DNA of 64,000 nt. Source: Symsagittifera roscoffensis. Lineage: Eukaryota; Xenacoelomorpha; Acoela; Convolutidae. Below are positions 44,447-54,369 of the stretch, piece by piece. How positions within the stretch are numbered: the first letter of the stretch is position 1; each line of letters begins with the position of its first letter. Made by a program: the position numbers and the translations under genes. The notes under the pieces are model-generated. The model made no database searches. It saw only the letters and a list, made by a program, of their open reading frames with translations, and had not been told where the DNA came from. The stretch is from the NCBI RefSeq assembly GCF_963678635.1, contig NC_087065.1:18301623-18365622 (forward strand). The letters are read 5' to 3'.

Positions 44447-46348
44447 AAAGTTTAACATTCCAAGAAATTCTTGGATTTTCTTTTTATTTGTTGGTGGTTG
44501 AAGTTTTTGAATAGCGTCAATGCGTGATTTCAATGGAGTGATTGTTTTTTTTTCTATATTATGTCCTAAGAATTTAACTCTTGTCAAAAAGAAGTGTGAT
44601 TTATCGGGGGCGGCCTTCAGATTTTCGTTCTGAAGTATTTGGTGATATTTTTCTAAAACATTGAACATCTCGTCTTTTGTTTGTGATTGCATAAAAACAT
44701 CGTCTAAATAGGTGATTGCGTTTTTCTTGAGTATTAGTGGTCTAAAAATTTTGCTCATAAAAGCTGAAAATGCTGCTGGTCCTATGGATATTCCATAGAA
44801 TAAGCGGTTGAATTCATATTGTTGGTTTCCGATAACAAATTGTGTTAAACGTCGTGATTGTTCATCTAGTGGCATTTGATTGTATGCACTATTCATATCG
44901 GCGGTTGTAAAGTATTTGCCGTTTATTTTTGTTAAAATAACTTGTATTGGTTCAATGGGCCAATTACATTTTGATTCATCTATAAGTGAATTGAGGTATC
45001 TAGCATCGAGAACGATTTTTAATGATTCTCCTTTAGCTAGAATGATAACGGGGTTGATAAATGTGTTCCCTTTTGGTTGTTCTTCTTTATTAACTGGTGA
45101 TATAATGTTGTATTGTTCTAAAATATCGAGTAATCTGTTCACTTTATCATGTAAGTGAATTGGTACTTTACTTGCTCTCTGTTTTTTGAAAACTGCGTCT
45201 GGTTTTAACGGGAGATGTAGTGATGAACTGATTTTTCCAACATCGAATTTTGATGTTGCATAGACTGATGAATATTTAATTAGCTGTTTGGCTAACTTTT
45301 CGAATTCGTCTTGTGTTATTTGTGAATGTTGGAAATTAAACATTGTTAAAAATTTCTGTTGGTCCTCTGTGTAGTTACTTATGTTGAATGTAGGTTTGAA
45401 ATATGGAGTTTTTGTGAAATAATCCGTATTTCTGTTTTCGTTACTTATTATATTATTTATAGATAATTCTTCATTAAGAATTGTAGATTGGCAAATATCT
45501 AGTAATTGGAGTATATTATTTACGCGATAAGCTTTTTCGTGTATTGGTGATATTGTAGCGTTGGTTTCACAATATCCTAGAAGTCCTAAAGGTAATGTTA
45601 CTTGGTAAGGTGTGTTGTTATAGACATGTAAGGAAATGATATCTGAATTCGAATTTTTCAAATATTTTATGGATGAGATTGTGATTTTGAAAAATTTGTG
45701 AATAGGTTTGAATTCAAAATCTGACCTATAAAATTTTTGTTTGTTTTGTTCTTTATCATATTGGTGAACTTGTTTGATTGAAAAATTATAGATATTTCCT
45801 GATAGTGGTTTTAGGTGTTTTCTTTGTTGGTTAAATATCGGGTAGAATTTTGAAAAGAATGGTGGTTGTTTATTTAATCTTTGAAAAAATGTTAAGGATG
45901 TTTCTTTTGTTTTTGTATATTTATCTTTGATTAATATTTTACTATTTAGTATGTTAATTGTTGGTATATACTTCGAAATAAATGGTATTCCAATGATATT
46001 ATATTTAATATCAGTGATATGGAATATTTGTTTAAATGGCTTATTTAAAATTTTGCTTTGCTCCATTGTTCTGGTGGGGAGGAGAAATAATTGGATTTTT
46101 CCGTAGTTTATCAATGTTGATCCTTGTGCTGTTGCTAACTTACTGGAGGTTTCAAGAGGTGTTAGCTTTGGGTGTAAAGTTTTTATTTCATTCCATGTGG
46201 GGATGTTTATTATGTTTGATTCTGCTCCTGAATCAATTAAAAAATCTATTTCAAGGTCTGGTGGTTGAAATTCTTTATTTCTTGGGCTTTCTAAGAGAAA
46301 TGGTATTGTCCAAATTTTTTCTTTGGGTTGTTCTTTTTGTATATTTTG
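44444..46348 (-). CDS. Protease and reverse transcriptase of the Ty3-like element
   Basis: One open frame. Near its start an aspartic protease is seen, with the active site in FLIDSGAESN (Asp codon at 46,232-46,234). After a ~250-residue connecting region the RT follows: PVIILAKGESLKIVLDARYL, FTTADMNSAYNQMPLDEQSR, FNRLFYGISIGPAAFSAFMS, catalytic YLDD, and FFLTRVKFLGHNI. YLDD is at residues 469-472 counted from a TTG at 46,114. The frame is the same as gag and is separated from it by a TAA at 46,349. The run-on end at 44,444 is a frame break, not a natural terminus. The motif order identifies a Ty3/gypsy-type (Metaviridae-like) element. Confidence 0.92.
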   Translation of the reverse strand, partial: QNIQKEQPKEKIWTIPFLLESPRNKEFQPPDLEIDFLIDSGAESNIINIPTWNEIKTLHPKLTPLETSSKLATAQGSTLINYGKIQLFLLPTRTMEQSKILNKPFKQIFHITDIKYNIIGIPFISKYIPTINILNSKILIKDKYTKTKETSLTFFQRLNKQPPFFSKFYPIFNQQRKHLKPLSGNIYNFSIKQVHQYDKEQNKQKFYRSDFEFKPIHKFFKITISSIKYLKNSNSDIISLHVYNNTPYQVTLPLGLLGYCETNATISPIHEKAYRVNNILQLLDICQSTILNEELSINNIISNENRNTDYFTKTPYFKPTFNISNYTEDQQKFLTMFNFQHSQITQDEFEKLAKQLIKYSSVYATSKFDVGKISSSLHLPLKPDAVFKKQRASKVPIHLHDKVNRLLDILEQYNIISPVNKEEQPKGNTFINPVIILAKGESLKIVLDARYLNSLIDESKCNWPIEPIQVILTKINGKYFTTADMNSAYNQMPLDEQSRRLTQFVIGNQQYEFNRLFYGISIGPAAFSAFMSKIFRPLILKKNAITYLDDVFMQSQTKDEMFNVLEKYHQILQNENLKAAPDKSHFFLTRVKFLGHNIEKKTITPLKSRIDAIQKLQPPTNKKKIQEFLGMLNF

Positions 46349-46732
46349 TTAAATGTGGTTTGTATTCAAGCATTTTGTTTTGATATTTTTATTGGTTTGA
46401 TTTGTAGTGTTAATCTCATTTGTTTCTTGCGTCGTTGGTGTGGAATTTATGGGTGTAGTGTAATAATTTTGAAGAAATTCTGATTGATTTTCATATATGT
46501 GTGATGAAAAAGGTTGTTCATATATGACAGATTCATAGTCATTTTCGACTTTTATCATATTGATAGAAAGAGTGTTTTCAGTATCACTTTCTGAATCTGA
46601 TGATGTACAGTTTATTTGATTGAGTTGTAACGTATCAGTTACTGTGTCATCAATACCTGGAGGGTCTGATGTTGTTTCTGGATTAGATTGTACTTGATTA
46701 ATATGTCTTTGATGTTTAGGTGTACTACTTCA
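46349..46732 (-). CDS. Gag-protease linker, between two in-frame stops
   Basis: The segment from the TGA at 46,730 to the TAA at 46,349 remains in the same frame as gag upstream and protease downstream. It encodes an Asp/Ser/Glu-rich, then Tyr- and Thr-rich, low-complexity stretch, including MIKVENDYESVIYEQP. It is probably the p6/linker part of a Gag-Pro-Pol polyprotein, with the stops either decay or readthrough sites. Confidence 0.6.
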
Positions 46733-48139
46733 GTGGCGATTATTAGAATTATTATAGTTATTATTATTCCGGTGTGGTGATTGGGAATAATTTCTATAAC
46801 GATTATTATAACTTGAGTGTCGATTTTGTGAATTATTTCGCGATCTATTTTGATAATTGTTGTTTGGTCTGTTATAGTTCGATCTATTATATGAGTTATT
46901 CCTTGATCGATTGTTCGGGTAATTCTGGTTTCGGTTGTTTGAATAACTTCTATTTCGATTATAGGAGTAGTTTCTATTCCTATCGTATGATGAATTTCGT
47001 GATTGGTTGTTTGGATAGTAGTTATTTCTTGATTGGGAATTAGATCTAGAAACAAATCGTTGTGTATTTGAATGTGATCTGGAGTAGTTATTTCGACTAT
47101 TTGGTCTATTGTAGTGATTTTGTGATGAATTATGCATGTTTCTTCGTTCTGGTGATCTTCCTCTATAACTTGAGTTATATGGTGATTGATTTCTTGTATA
47201 ATTTGTATTGTTCGGGAGTGGTTTTCCTGAACTGTTGTTGCTGTAGACTGTTTTGTTCGGTAGGTTTTGATCTTTTTTCATGTATTGATGGAATGATTTA
47301 TTTGGTTCTTTATATTTTTGAGGTTTATTTTGATTGTCTTGCTGTTTTTGTCTACATTCGGAAATACTATGTCCGTATCGTCGGCAATAATTACACCATT
47401 TTTTGAAAGATGGTTTGCCTTTAAAGTTTGGGTTCTTTTCGTAAATATTGAGTATTTCAGTGATTTTTTCAACGAGGTCTGTCTCTGATTCCTGTATATT
47501 ATTAATATTAGTGGGAGTCGTTTCAATTCTGTTAACGTATTGTAATTTCAGATTTTCCGTTTCTTCTAGTTTCATCGTGATTTCTGCTTGTTCTAATTTG
47601 TCTACTAGTTTTCGAAAATCTAAATCGGGTTCTCGAATTGAAGAAGGATGGGATGCTCTCTTTTTTATTGCTATTTTCCTTAATTGTGGTGTTAGGGTCA
47701 TCATTAAGATTTCTGTCATCTTTGTGTTTTTATAGTCATGTGTATTTAATGAATATGCTTTTCGAACTAGTGTTTCGATTCGTACTGCTATTTGCTTGAT
47801 GGTTTCGTTTGGTAATCTGCGAATTTCATTACATAAAACTCTTTGTTGTTGTTTGTTTCTTTCGGAGTCAAACATGTTTGAAAATTCCTGTGTAAACCTT
47901 TTCCAGTTTGATTTTATTTCTAGAGGTAGTACTGAAAACCATTTTTGGGCTGCGCCATCTAAGGTTGTTTGTATTAACGCTGTGCGTCGATGTATCCAGT
48001 TTTGATGTAGTGGCGTATTAATTGGTTCAGGTCCAATATTTAAAATCAGGTTTGCTGTTACTGCATTTAAATAATCTTCTACAGAGTATTCAGGGTCTGT
48101 TCCTGTGAAAACCATTAAAGGTTTGTTTGATGTTATTGA
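46730..48139 (-). CDS. Gag: capsid and nucleocapsid region
   Basis: A 461-codon ORF (from 48,115) whose frame is open back to the TGA at 48,140-48,142. The first ~200 residues are a Ty3/gypsy Gag capsid-type helical domain (FTGTDPEYSVEDYL, WIHRRTALIQTTLDGAAQKW, RFTQEFSNMF). A CCHC zinc knuckle follows (CNYCRRYGHSISEC, C-x2-C-x4-H-x4-C, near 47,370). The C-terminal ~170 residues are a Ser/Asn/Arg/Tyr-rich nucleic-acid-binding tail. It forms the particle and packages RNA. It ends at a TGA, after which the frame continues toward protease. Confidence 0.9.
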   Translation of the reverse strand, partial: SITSNKPLMVFTGTDPEYSVEDYLNAVTANLILNIGPEPINTPLHQNWIHRRTALIQTTLDGAAQKWFSVLPLEIKSNWKRFTQEFSNMFDSERNKQQQRVLCNEIRRLPNETIKQIAVRIETLVRKAYSLNTHDYKNTKMTEILMMTLTPQLRKIAIKKRASHPSSIREPDLDFRKLVDKLEQAEITMKLEETENLKLQYVNRIETTPTNINNIQESETDLVEKITEILNIYEKNPNFKGKPSFKKWCNYCRRYGHSISECRQKQQDNQNKPQKYKEPNKSFHQYMKKDQNLPNKTVYSNNSSGKPLPNNTNYTRNQSPYNSSYRGRSPERRNMHNSSQNHYNRPNSRNNYSRSHSNTQRFVSRSNSQSRNNYYPNNQSRNSSYDRNRNYSYNRNRSYSNNRNQNYPNNRSRNNSYNRSNYNRPNNNYQNRSRNNSQNRHSSYNNRYRNYSQSPHRNNNNYNNSNNRH

Positions 48140-49918
48140 TCATCCACCCATAAGGTATGGATTCATTGTCATTTGTAATGATTCTGCTGCATTTGGCATT
48201 TGAGAAAAATTTGAAAGTTGGTTTCTTGTTATTTCATGTTGTTGGAGATAATATGGGAGTGGTATTTCATTTTGCATTTGTGATGGTTGATACGAGTGTG
48301 CAGTCATTGGATTTTGTTGTTGAATTGGTTGAAAAGATTGTGTATTAATTAGATTTTGTTGTTGAATTGGTTGTTGATGTTGTGCATCTATTGGTTGTGG
48401 AGAAAAATTTCTATGATTTGTACGTGTTCTCTGTATTCCTTGTCTACGATATTCTTGAGCATTTGGTGCAAATATATCTGGTTGTAAGAAATCATCATCT
48501 GAGGATAAATAATCCATTTGATAAGATGTCTGTTTTTTATTTTTATTTTGTTGAAAAAATGGGTAATTTTCACTCTGATCCTGTGGAGGATTTGTTTGGA
48601 AATTTATTGAATTAGGTTGGGTCATTGGGTTATCCCAATTTCGAGATCTTGTATATTGGTTAAAATTTCTTTGTGGTTGATTATATGTTTTTGATGGATG
48701 TGTATAATTATAATTATGGTCTCTAAAGTTGTTTCTAGTGAATGTTTTGCGTGTTTTTGATGGTATTGTCATGGGTTTGTATGTTTGGTAATCCATATGT
48801 GAATATTTAGGGGCAACCGAAGGTTTAACGGTTGATTGTAAGGTTACCTGTGTTTGTGAAGGATTTGTATTTCTTGGTGTTGTTAAATTTGGGCGTATTG
48901 GTGAAATACTTTGTTGTGTAGTTGTTGTGTGTACAATTTCTTCATTTATGAAGTGTGATGGTGTCTGGATATCTTGTTGAGTAAGATTCCTAGTTCCATT
49001 GAGGTTTTCGTTGTGTATGACTGTAGAGTTTAAACTATTATTTTGTGTATCGGGCAAAAATGTATTATAGTTTAATGGTGTTGCATCAATGGTGAATGGT
49101 ATTATTTTTACATAATCTCTTATGTAAGATATCGTACTTATTGCTTGACTTGAGATTGATTGTGGGAAGCTTATAAATGCGGGATGAGACCATTCGGGGT
49201 CCCAAACATAATCTGATTGTTCTGTGATAGCGGTATCATCGTTCGAGTTTTGGGGTCTAAAATTTTTTCTTGCTTGTGCAATTAAATCAATATTGTGTGT
49301 GAAATAATCTATTATGAACCATGCCAAAATTTTTTGTAGATCGTGTTTTGTATGTTGTGAAACGTCGTTTTTCGTGAAATTTTCTTTAATGATGTTTAAA
49401 TAACTAGAGAGTAGTGTGATTTCATGTCGTACTCTTAAATGTTTAGATGTTTCTGTCGGTGAGACATTTGTTATTGGGATTTCATTTTCTAATATCGAAA
49501 TATAACTATATATTATTGCGAAAACTTCATTGGTGAATATGGAGTTTGCTCTTTGTGAGTTATGATATTGGATGCTTTTTATATATTCTGAAAAAACTTT
49601 TGAAAATTCTAAATCAAGATCGTCTGTTTGAATTGTATATTTTCTATTATTATGGTTTGGTGAGGTGAATTCTATGGAGTAGATTCCATACTGTTGTGTT
49701 ATGTTGCATATATCTTTTAAGTAGTGGTCTATGATTTGTCTTTTGATTTTTACATCTGGGAACTCTGTTTTACATGGACTGATTCCGGGTTCAAATAAAT
49801 TTAATAGTAAATTTTTGCAAAATATATGCTGTCCTCTATCAGTGGTTGCATCTATTATAAAAGGAAAGATTTCATCATCATCTGGGCTTTCTTCACCTGG
49901 GGTGTGCGTTGAGCTCAT
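48140..49918 (-). CDS. 592-codon N-terminal Gag extension
   Basis: An intact ORF in the same frame as gag, joined to it through a TGA at 48,140-48,142. The first ~290 residues look globular and charged, starting MSSTHTPGEESPDDDEIFPF, without a recognised domain. The rest is Gln/Asn/Pro/Ser-rich with repeated 'PIQQQN' words near the end. If the TGA is read through or is a mutation, Gag would be over 1,050 residues, much larger than a typical Ty3 Gag. It may be a matrix-like domain; I cannot name it. Confidence 0.65.
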   Translation of the reverse strand: MSSTHTPGEESPDDDEIFPFIIDATTDRGQHIFCKNLLLNLFEPGISPCKTEFPDVKIKRQIIDHYLKDICNITQQYGIYSIEFTSPNHNNRKYTIQTDDLDLEFSKVFSEYIKSIQYHNSQRANSIFTNEVFAIIYSYISILENEIPITNVSPTETSKHLRVRHEITLLSSYLNIIKENFTKNDVSQHTKHDLQKILAWFIIDYFTHNIDLIAQARKNFRPQNSNDDTAITEQSDYVWDPEWSHPAFISFPQSISSQAISTISYIRDYVKIIPFTIDATPLNYNTFLPDTQNNSLNSTVIHNENLNGTRNLTQQDIQTPSHFINEEIVHTTTTQQSISPIRPNLTTPRNTNPSQTQVTLQSTVKPSVAPKYSHMDYQTYKPMTIPSKTRKTFTRNNFRDHNYNYTHPSKTYNQPQRNFNQYTRSRNWDNPMTQPNSINFQTNPPQDQSENYPFFQQNKNKKQTSYQMDYLSSDDDFLQPDIFAPNAQEYRRQGIQRTRTNHRNFSPQPIDAQHQQPIQQQNLINTQSFQPIQQQNPMTAHSYQPSQMQNEIPLPYYLQQHEITRNQLSNFSQMPNAAESLQMTMNPYLMGG

Positions 49919-50360
49919 TTTTTCGTTCGATGACTGTTAATATGTAATTATTAATGTGTCGAATTGGTTGATTCCAATTGTATAAATGTACTGGTTTGTG
50001 TTTATACTGCTTTTTTATTCTTCTTTTTCCTCTTTTTGATGAATTTGAAGTTGTTTCTGAGTCAGAAAAATATAATTGATCGTGAAGTGGGCAATTTTTA
50101 TCTATTGATTCTTTTAGTTTGTAAAGTTCGTCTAAACTGTTGGTTTCTGATTCTGAAAATGCGTTTCGATTTTTTGAAAATCTTTTTCGTGTTATTTGTC
50201 TTTGTTTCGTTATTATTTTTCTTTTTAGTGTTTGTCGTTTTGTTCGAATGTATCCAACTGTTTGTGTATGAGGTGTGATTACAAGGTCGTATTTTTTGTT
50301 ATCTATTTCACAATTGTGTAAAACGATTGTTTGTTTATTTCCTAGGTTTTTAAATGACAT
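49893..50360 (-). CDS. 155-aa basic ORF overlapping the Gag extension
   Basis: First ORF of the element in the coding direction. It begins MSFKNLGNKQTIVLHN and becomes strongly basic (RTKRQTLKRKIITKQRQITR), then an acidic Ser stretch (FSDSETTSNSS) and a second basic block (KRGKRRIKKQYKHK). It overlaps the next ORF by 26 nt in another frame, which would allow -1 frameshifting or leaky scanning. It may be nucleic-acid binding or nuclear; no family recognised. Confidence 0.55.
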   Translation of the reverse strand: MSFKNLGNKQTIVLHNCEIDNKKYDLVITPHTQTVGYIRTKRQTLKRKIITKQRQITRKRFSKNRNAFSESETNSLDELYKLKESIDKNCPLHDQLYFSDSETTSNSSKRGKRRIKKQYKHKPVHLYNWNQPIRHINNYILTVIERKNELNAHPR

Positions 50361-51389
50361 AAGGTTTAGGATGACGGATGCAAAAGGTTGTTAAATGATT
50401 TCTATTTTCCTAAACTGTTAGTTCTTACGATTTTTTGGTTAGCTTAACCTGGGTCTATTTGTTCAGGGTTGGAGAGAAAAGTATATCGATTCCGAAGAAT
50501 GATTTTTTACTTTCTCGTGGCTAGTATAAGTTAAGGTGTTAACTTACTTAATCTTACTTAGGGGTAGTGATTGTGTTCAAGGGTTGGAGAATAGTAAATC
50601 GATCCACAAGGTTCAGGTATAATTAGAACGCGAGTAGTTCGTTAGATACTATTTTAAACTTACTAAGTTTAAGATTTATCCTGGGTCTGGTAAGAGGGGG
50701 GGTCAAGTGAAGGATGAATAACCGAAGTTCTTCACTGTTTATCCTAATTTGAATGATTAGTTTTGTTTAAAATTTTCTATTAGTCTTAGGTCTTTAGAAA
50801 GGGTTGGGTAGTGAATCGACGTTTGAGGTCGTTAGACACTAATTAAGTGGGTGGGGGAGAACAAAGTTGTTCTGTTTGATCCAAGGATAAGCCTTGATGA
50901 TCAAATTTGAAATTTAATTAAGTAGAAAATGATTTAAGATCCAAGGATAAGCCTTGATGATCTGGTTTTAAAATTAAGTGAATTTAAGTTTTAATAAAAT
51001 TTTAAATGTGTGTAAAGGAAAGATTTAGTGTTTTGATGATATTAGTGGGTTTATGATTGCTGTTATGTTTTAGGTGATGGAGCTGGAACAACAGGATGAT
51101 TTATGATTACTAACCATTTATTGTCATGCTACTAATTTTTATTTTTTATTTTTCAATAAATATTTTTCAAACATGTTTTGTATATTACTGCAGAGTTTTA
51201 GGAAAACGATCTTAGATCTTTTTATCAATCGTTATTGTATATTAATAATTTTGTTTAGCGCCTGAAATGATTTTGAAGATTAACTTCAAGGTTTTATGTT
51301 TGCAAATGAAAATCTAAATTCATTGCCAGTAGTATTCGAAATATAAAAGTTTGTTCTGGCTTTTGCCGAACTATCATATAACTATACGG
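50361..51389 (-). other. 5' leader of the giant retroelement
   Basis: About 1 kb upstream of the first ORF. It carries repeated words: GGGTTGG followed by a (T/A)ATCGAT-type motif at 50,464-50,493, 50,581-50,605 and 50,801-50,820, and an exact 20-base duplication (CCAAGGATAAGCCTTGATGA) starting at about 50,881 and 50,941. A tRNA primer-binding site next to the repeat at 51,390 was looked for and not found. Leader repeats may be packaging or regulatory signals. Confidence 0.5.
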
Positions 51390-52900
51390 CAACTTTCAAT
51401 TTTTTCAAAGTAAACGATAGATTTGGATTTTTTAAGCTCACTTTTGATTTTACGTTTCAAGTTTTAAATCGCTCTAATGCATTTCGATTGGGCTTCTTCT
51501 TTGTAGTTCATTTTTTTTCGGAGATAAAATTTTTGAGAGTAATTGAGAATTTAGGTTTATTTTGTTTTTTTTTAGAAATCTTTGTGTTGCAGCTGGGGCG
51601 TAATTGCCAATAGTTTTTGGAAACCTGATTTTGAATTTATCAAAACAATCATTTATGTTTTTCAGATTGCAGTTTAGCGTTTGCAATTCTTGTGAAGTTC
51701 TGGTTTGAACAATTCAATTTGCTGATTATTCTCGGTGAAAGAAATAACTCTGTAATTAATTTGGGTCTCAAATTTATTGTAATGACTGAAGACTTGTAAT
51801 TCGATTGTATTATGATCAAAAAACCTTAATTAAGTCTGTCTTTTTTGTGCATAACAGTGCTCATTGATTTTGTCACCAGATTCTTGTTTTCCTTGTGTTA
51901 CTATTTCCAGCCACTGACATATGTTTTTTTTTGCATGATGTTCCCTCGATTCGCCATCATTCGTGGTCATTTAGCTGATCCCAACGATATATATATTTGT
52001 CAAATTATCTGCGATTATATCTAATTCTCTTTCCTTTTTGAAACTTTTTGGTAGTCTCTGAATTTCTAAGTTCAAACTTTCTTCATTTTCCACATTGACT
52101 AAACTTTTTTTCATGGCTTCAATGGTTGCTGAAAGTGTCAATTTCTTGTTTATGCTTTGTCAAACAAACTGGCTGGAAAACTGTAGTGATTAAAATCCAT
52201 AAGAGCACGATTTATATCATAAGCTGTTTTAAACTGGGATATTGCTTTTATCGCCAGCAACATTCAAACCCTGGTTGATCAAAAAAGCGTATCATACAAT
52301 TTTGTGCAAATCTTTACGTAGAGAAAATTGTGAGGAATCTCGACGATAGGCATTTTTTCATGACAAGTAGGTAAGAATTATATGACACCCACTTTTCCAT
52401 AAATCAAAGAAAAAAATTTCGTCTAAATGTTTTTTTTGTGTTTGTTCAAACATGAAAACATTGGATTTTCTAACTCAAGAAACCACAATTGAGTTAGGAC
52501 TGGAGTGTATAACTCATAGAGTAATTTCGGATAAGGTACACCGTCTGCTCGTCACGCTATCTTATTTTCGGCCGGATAGATTCGTGCAACTTCTTAGTCT
52601 AATACCGATCCTAATCTTACTCTTATACTATCTAGTCTCAGGTTGTTTAACTAGTCTCTGCTAGGCTCAATAGATCTAGGGTATACTGGTTTATTGCGGC
52701 TGCTGAAGTGCTCGGGAGAGTCCAACTAATTTCTAAGTTAAATTCAAATCTCTCTGGTGCTGAAATTACAAGTAACTTCAGCACTTACAAATAAGTGGGT
52801 TGTTAGTTAGATGGATCATGATTGGTTAATATTAAATACTTTACATTGGTAAAATATCTAATTTATCCAATCATAAAATGTAGTTTAGATCAGGTTCCAC
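51390..52900. repeat. 1,511-bp direct repeat, right copy
   Basis: Second copy of 32,011-33,521. It includes the truncated LINE fragment (minus; recognisable ORF at 51,474-51,686) and the LTR-like end (AATAAA on minus at 52,690-52,695). Its left edge cuts through the LINE frame, where the flank changes abruptly to retroelement leader sequence. Its right edge is followed by AATGTTTGAGG, unlike the left copy. The identity shows that the duplication, or gene conversion between copies, is recent. Confidence 0.9.
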
Positions 52901-54369
52901 AATGTTTGAGGTGAAGGAATCTAATAGATACTTGGCATTCGAGAATTAATTTTCAGAGAAGTTTAACTCAGAAATGTTAGCAAAAATCTTACATTTTTGT
53001 ATATGGGTAGAAGCATTTTAGAAAATGTTGCTATTTCAAAATACTGCACTAATTGTTTTTTGACAAATTGAAGTTTATCTTATAAAACAGCTGCATTAAA
53101 AACCTCAAGTTTAGATTCACCCTAAAATGTTTTGTCAAATTTGTTTCTTTTATATGAAAATTTCAGCCTGGACTACGTTATAGACAAAAGAACATATTTT
53201 TGCATGCAAACTTTTTTTTTGTAAAAAGCTTTCTTGAATGTGAATAATTTTTTTTTTCCAATCATTCTAATTTTTTCCATCATTTCGAGACCAATGTGCA
53301 ATAGATAGGCGCACAATTTTGTGTCTGATCGATATTGACAAATTGTTAATCGTACATTTTTCATATATGGAAGTTGTATGATAACATTTTTTGCATATAC
53401 TCCGTGTATGAAATTGTACAATAAGCTTTTTTCGTGTCAAACTGCGTAACCATTATCAAAAAAGCCGTTAAGTTTTAGAAAGAGGAATCAATTTTCCATG
53501 CAATCGTGCTCAATTAACTTCTCCGAAGATGGAAATCCTTTGCTGTTCCAGTTTTTTTTGTATCAAATGCAGTTTTTATGATTTGATGAGGACTGCAAAA
53601 AATTTGCCTGTTCATTGACGTTCCCTGTTATATTTTATCTCACTAAGAAGTATATCAACGGTTCCGGGTGATGGAAGTCCAAATCATAAGTTAATGTCTT
53701 TTACTTGATTTTTAACTGTTTTTCCATTTTGAATCTGTCAATGAAGTTTTTTTCCAGTCTATCTATCCTGTTCATTGTTCTTAATTTAAAGGTTCAGTGA
53801 CAAATTCGAGCGCAAGTTGGCTTTGACATGATTTGCTTCGCTTTATTTGGAATATGTGATGTCTCATTTAAAATATGTGAATTTCAGATTGCCTTTTATA
53901 TCAATGATGGACTAAAGGCTCTCACACGATTAATTTGCGAACAAACTACACTTTTAGAAACAAAAAAAATACATTGTTTCTTAGTAGATAAATTTAGCGT
54001 GTTGTCTCATTAACTTTTTCCACCTAATTTAAATTTTCGTTTTGCTTGTTTCGTTTCTGAATTTCAAGCCACCAAATGCTTCTATTAACCTTCTACTCTT
54101 TCAACAGTTTTTTTTGACATCACAGTTTTGGCTGAGCCACGGACAATTATTTATTTTAATTTTCCAGTCTTTCTTTTTTGTATCATTCATCAACTTTGGA
54201 TGGTTTTTCTGAAAAATTGATTTGATTTACAAAAAATTAAAGTGCTTCATTCGTTTTTAAAGTGCTAAAACAATGGCCATTAATTGCCTATCTCGTTAAC
54301 TCGTTAGTTTCGTCAATTTTGCGCTTGAAAGGAGTTAATGAGGCTACACAAAAATCACATTAATTATAA
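52901..54369. other. Intergenic or intronic stretch
   Basis: About 1.5 kb of AT-rich DNA without a recognised gene. Short open frames at 53,173-53,421 (-) and 53,828-54,013 (+) show no motif. If the lectin gene spans the window, this is intron. Confidence 0.4.

Noticed and set aside
46774-47406. + strand Tyr/Cys/Phe-rich frames opposite Gag
   Set aside because: Shadow frames of the A/C-rich Asn/Arg/Tyr tail of Gag; no features of their own.
44002-48142. A non-standard genetic code with TGA as sense
   Set aside because: A TAA also interrupts the same frame, and other genes here (lectin, glycoprotein) end normally at stops; decay or readthrough is simpler.
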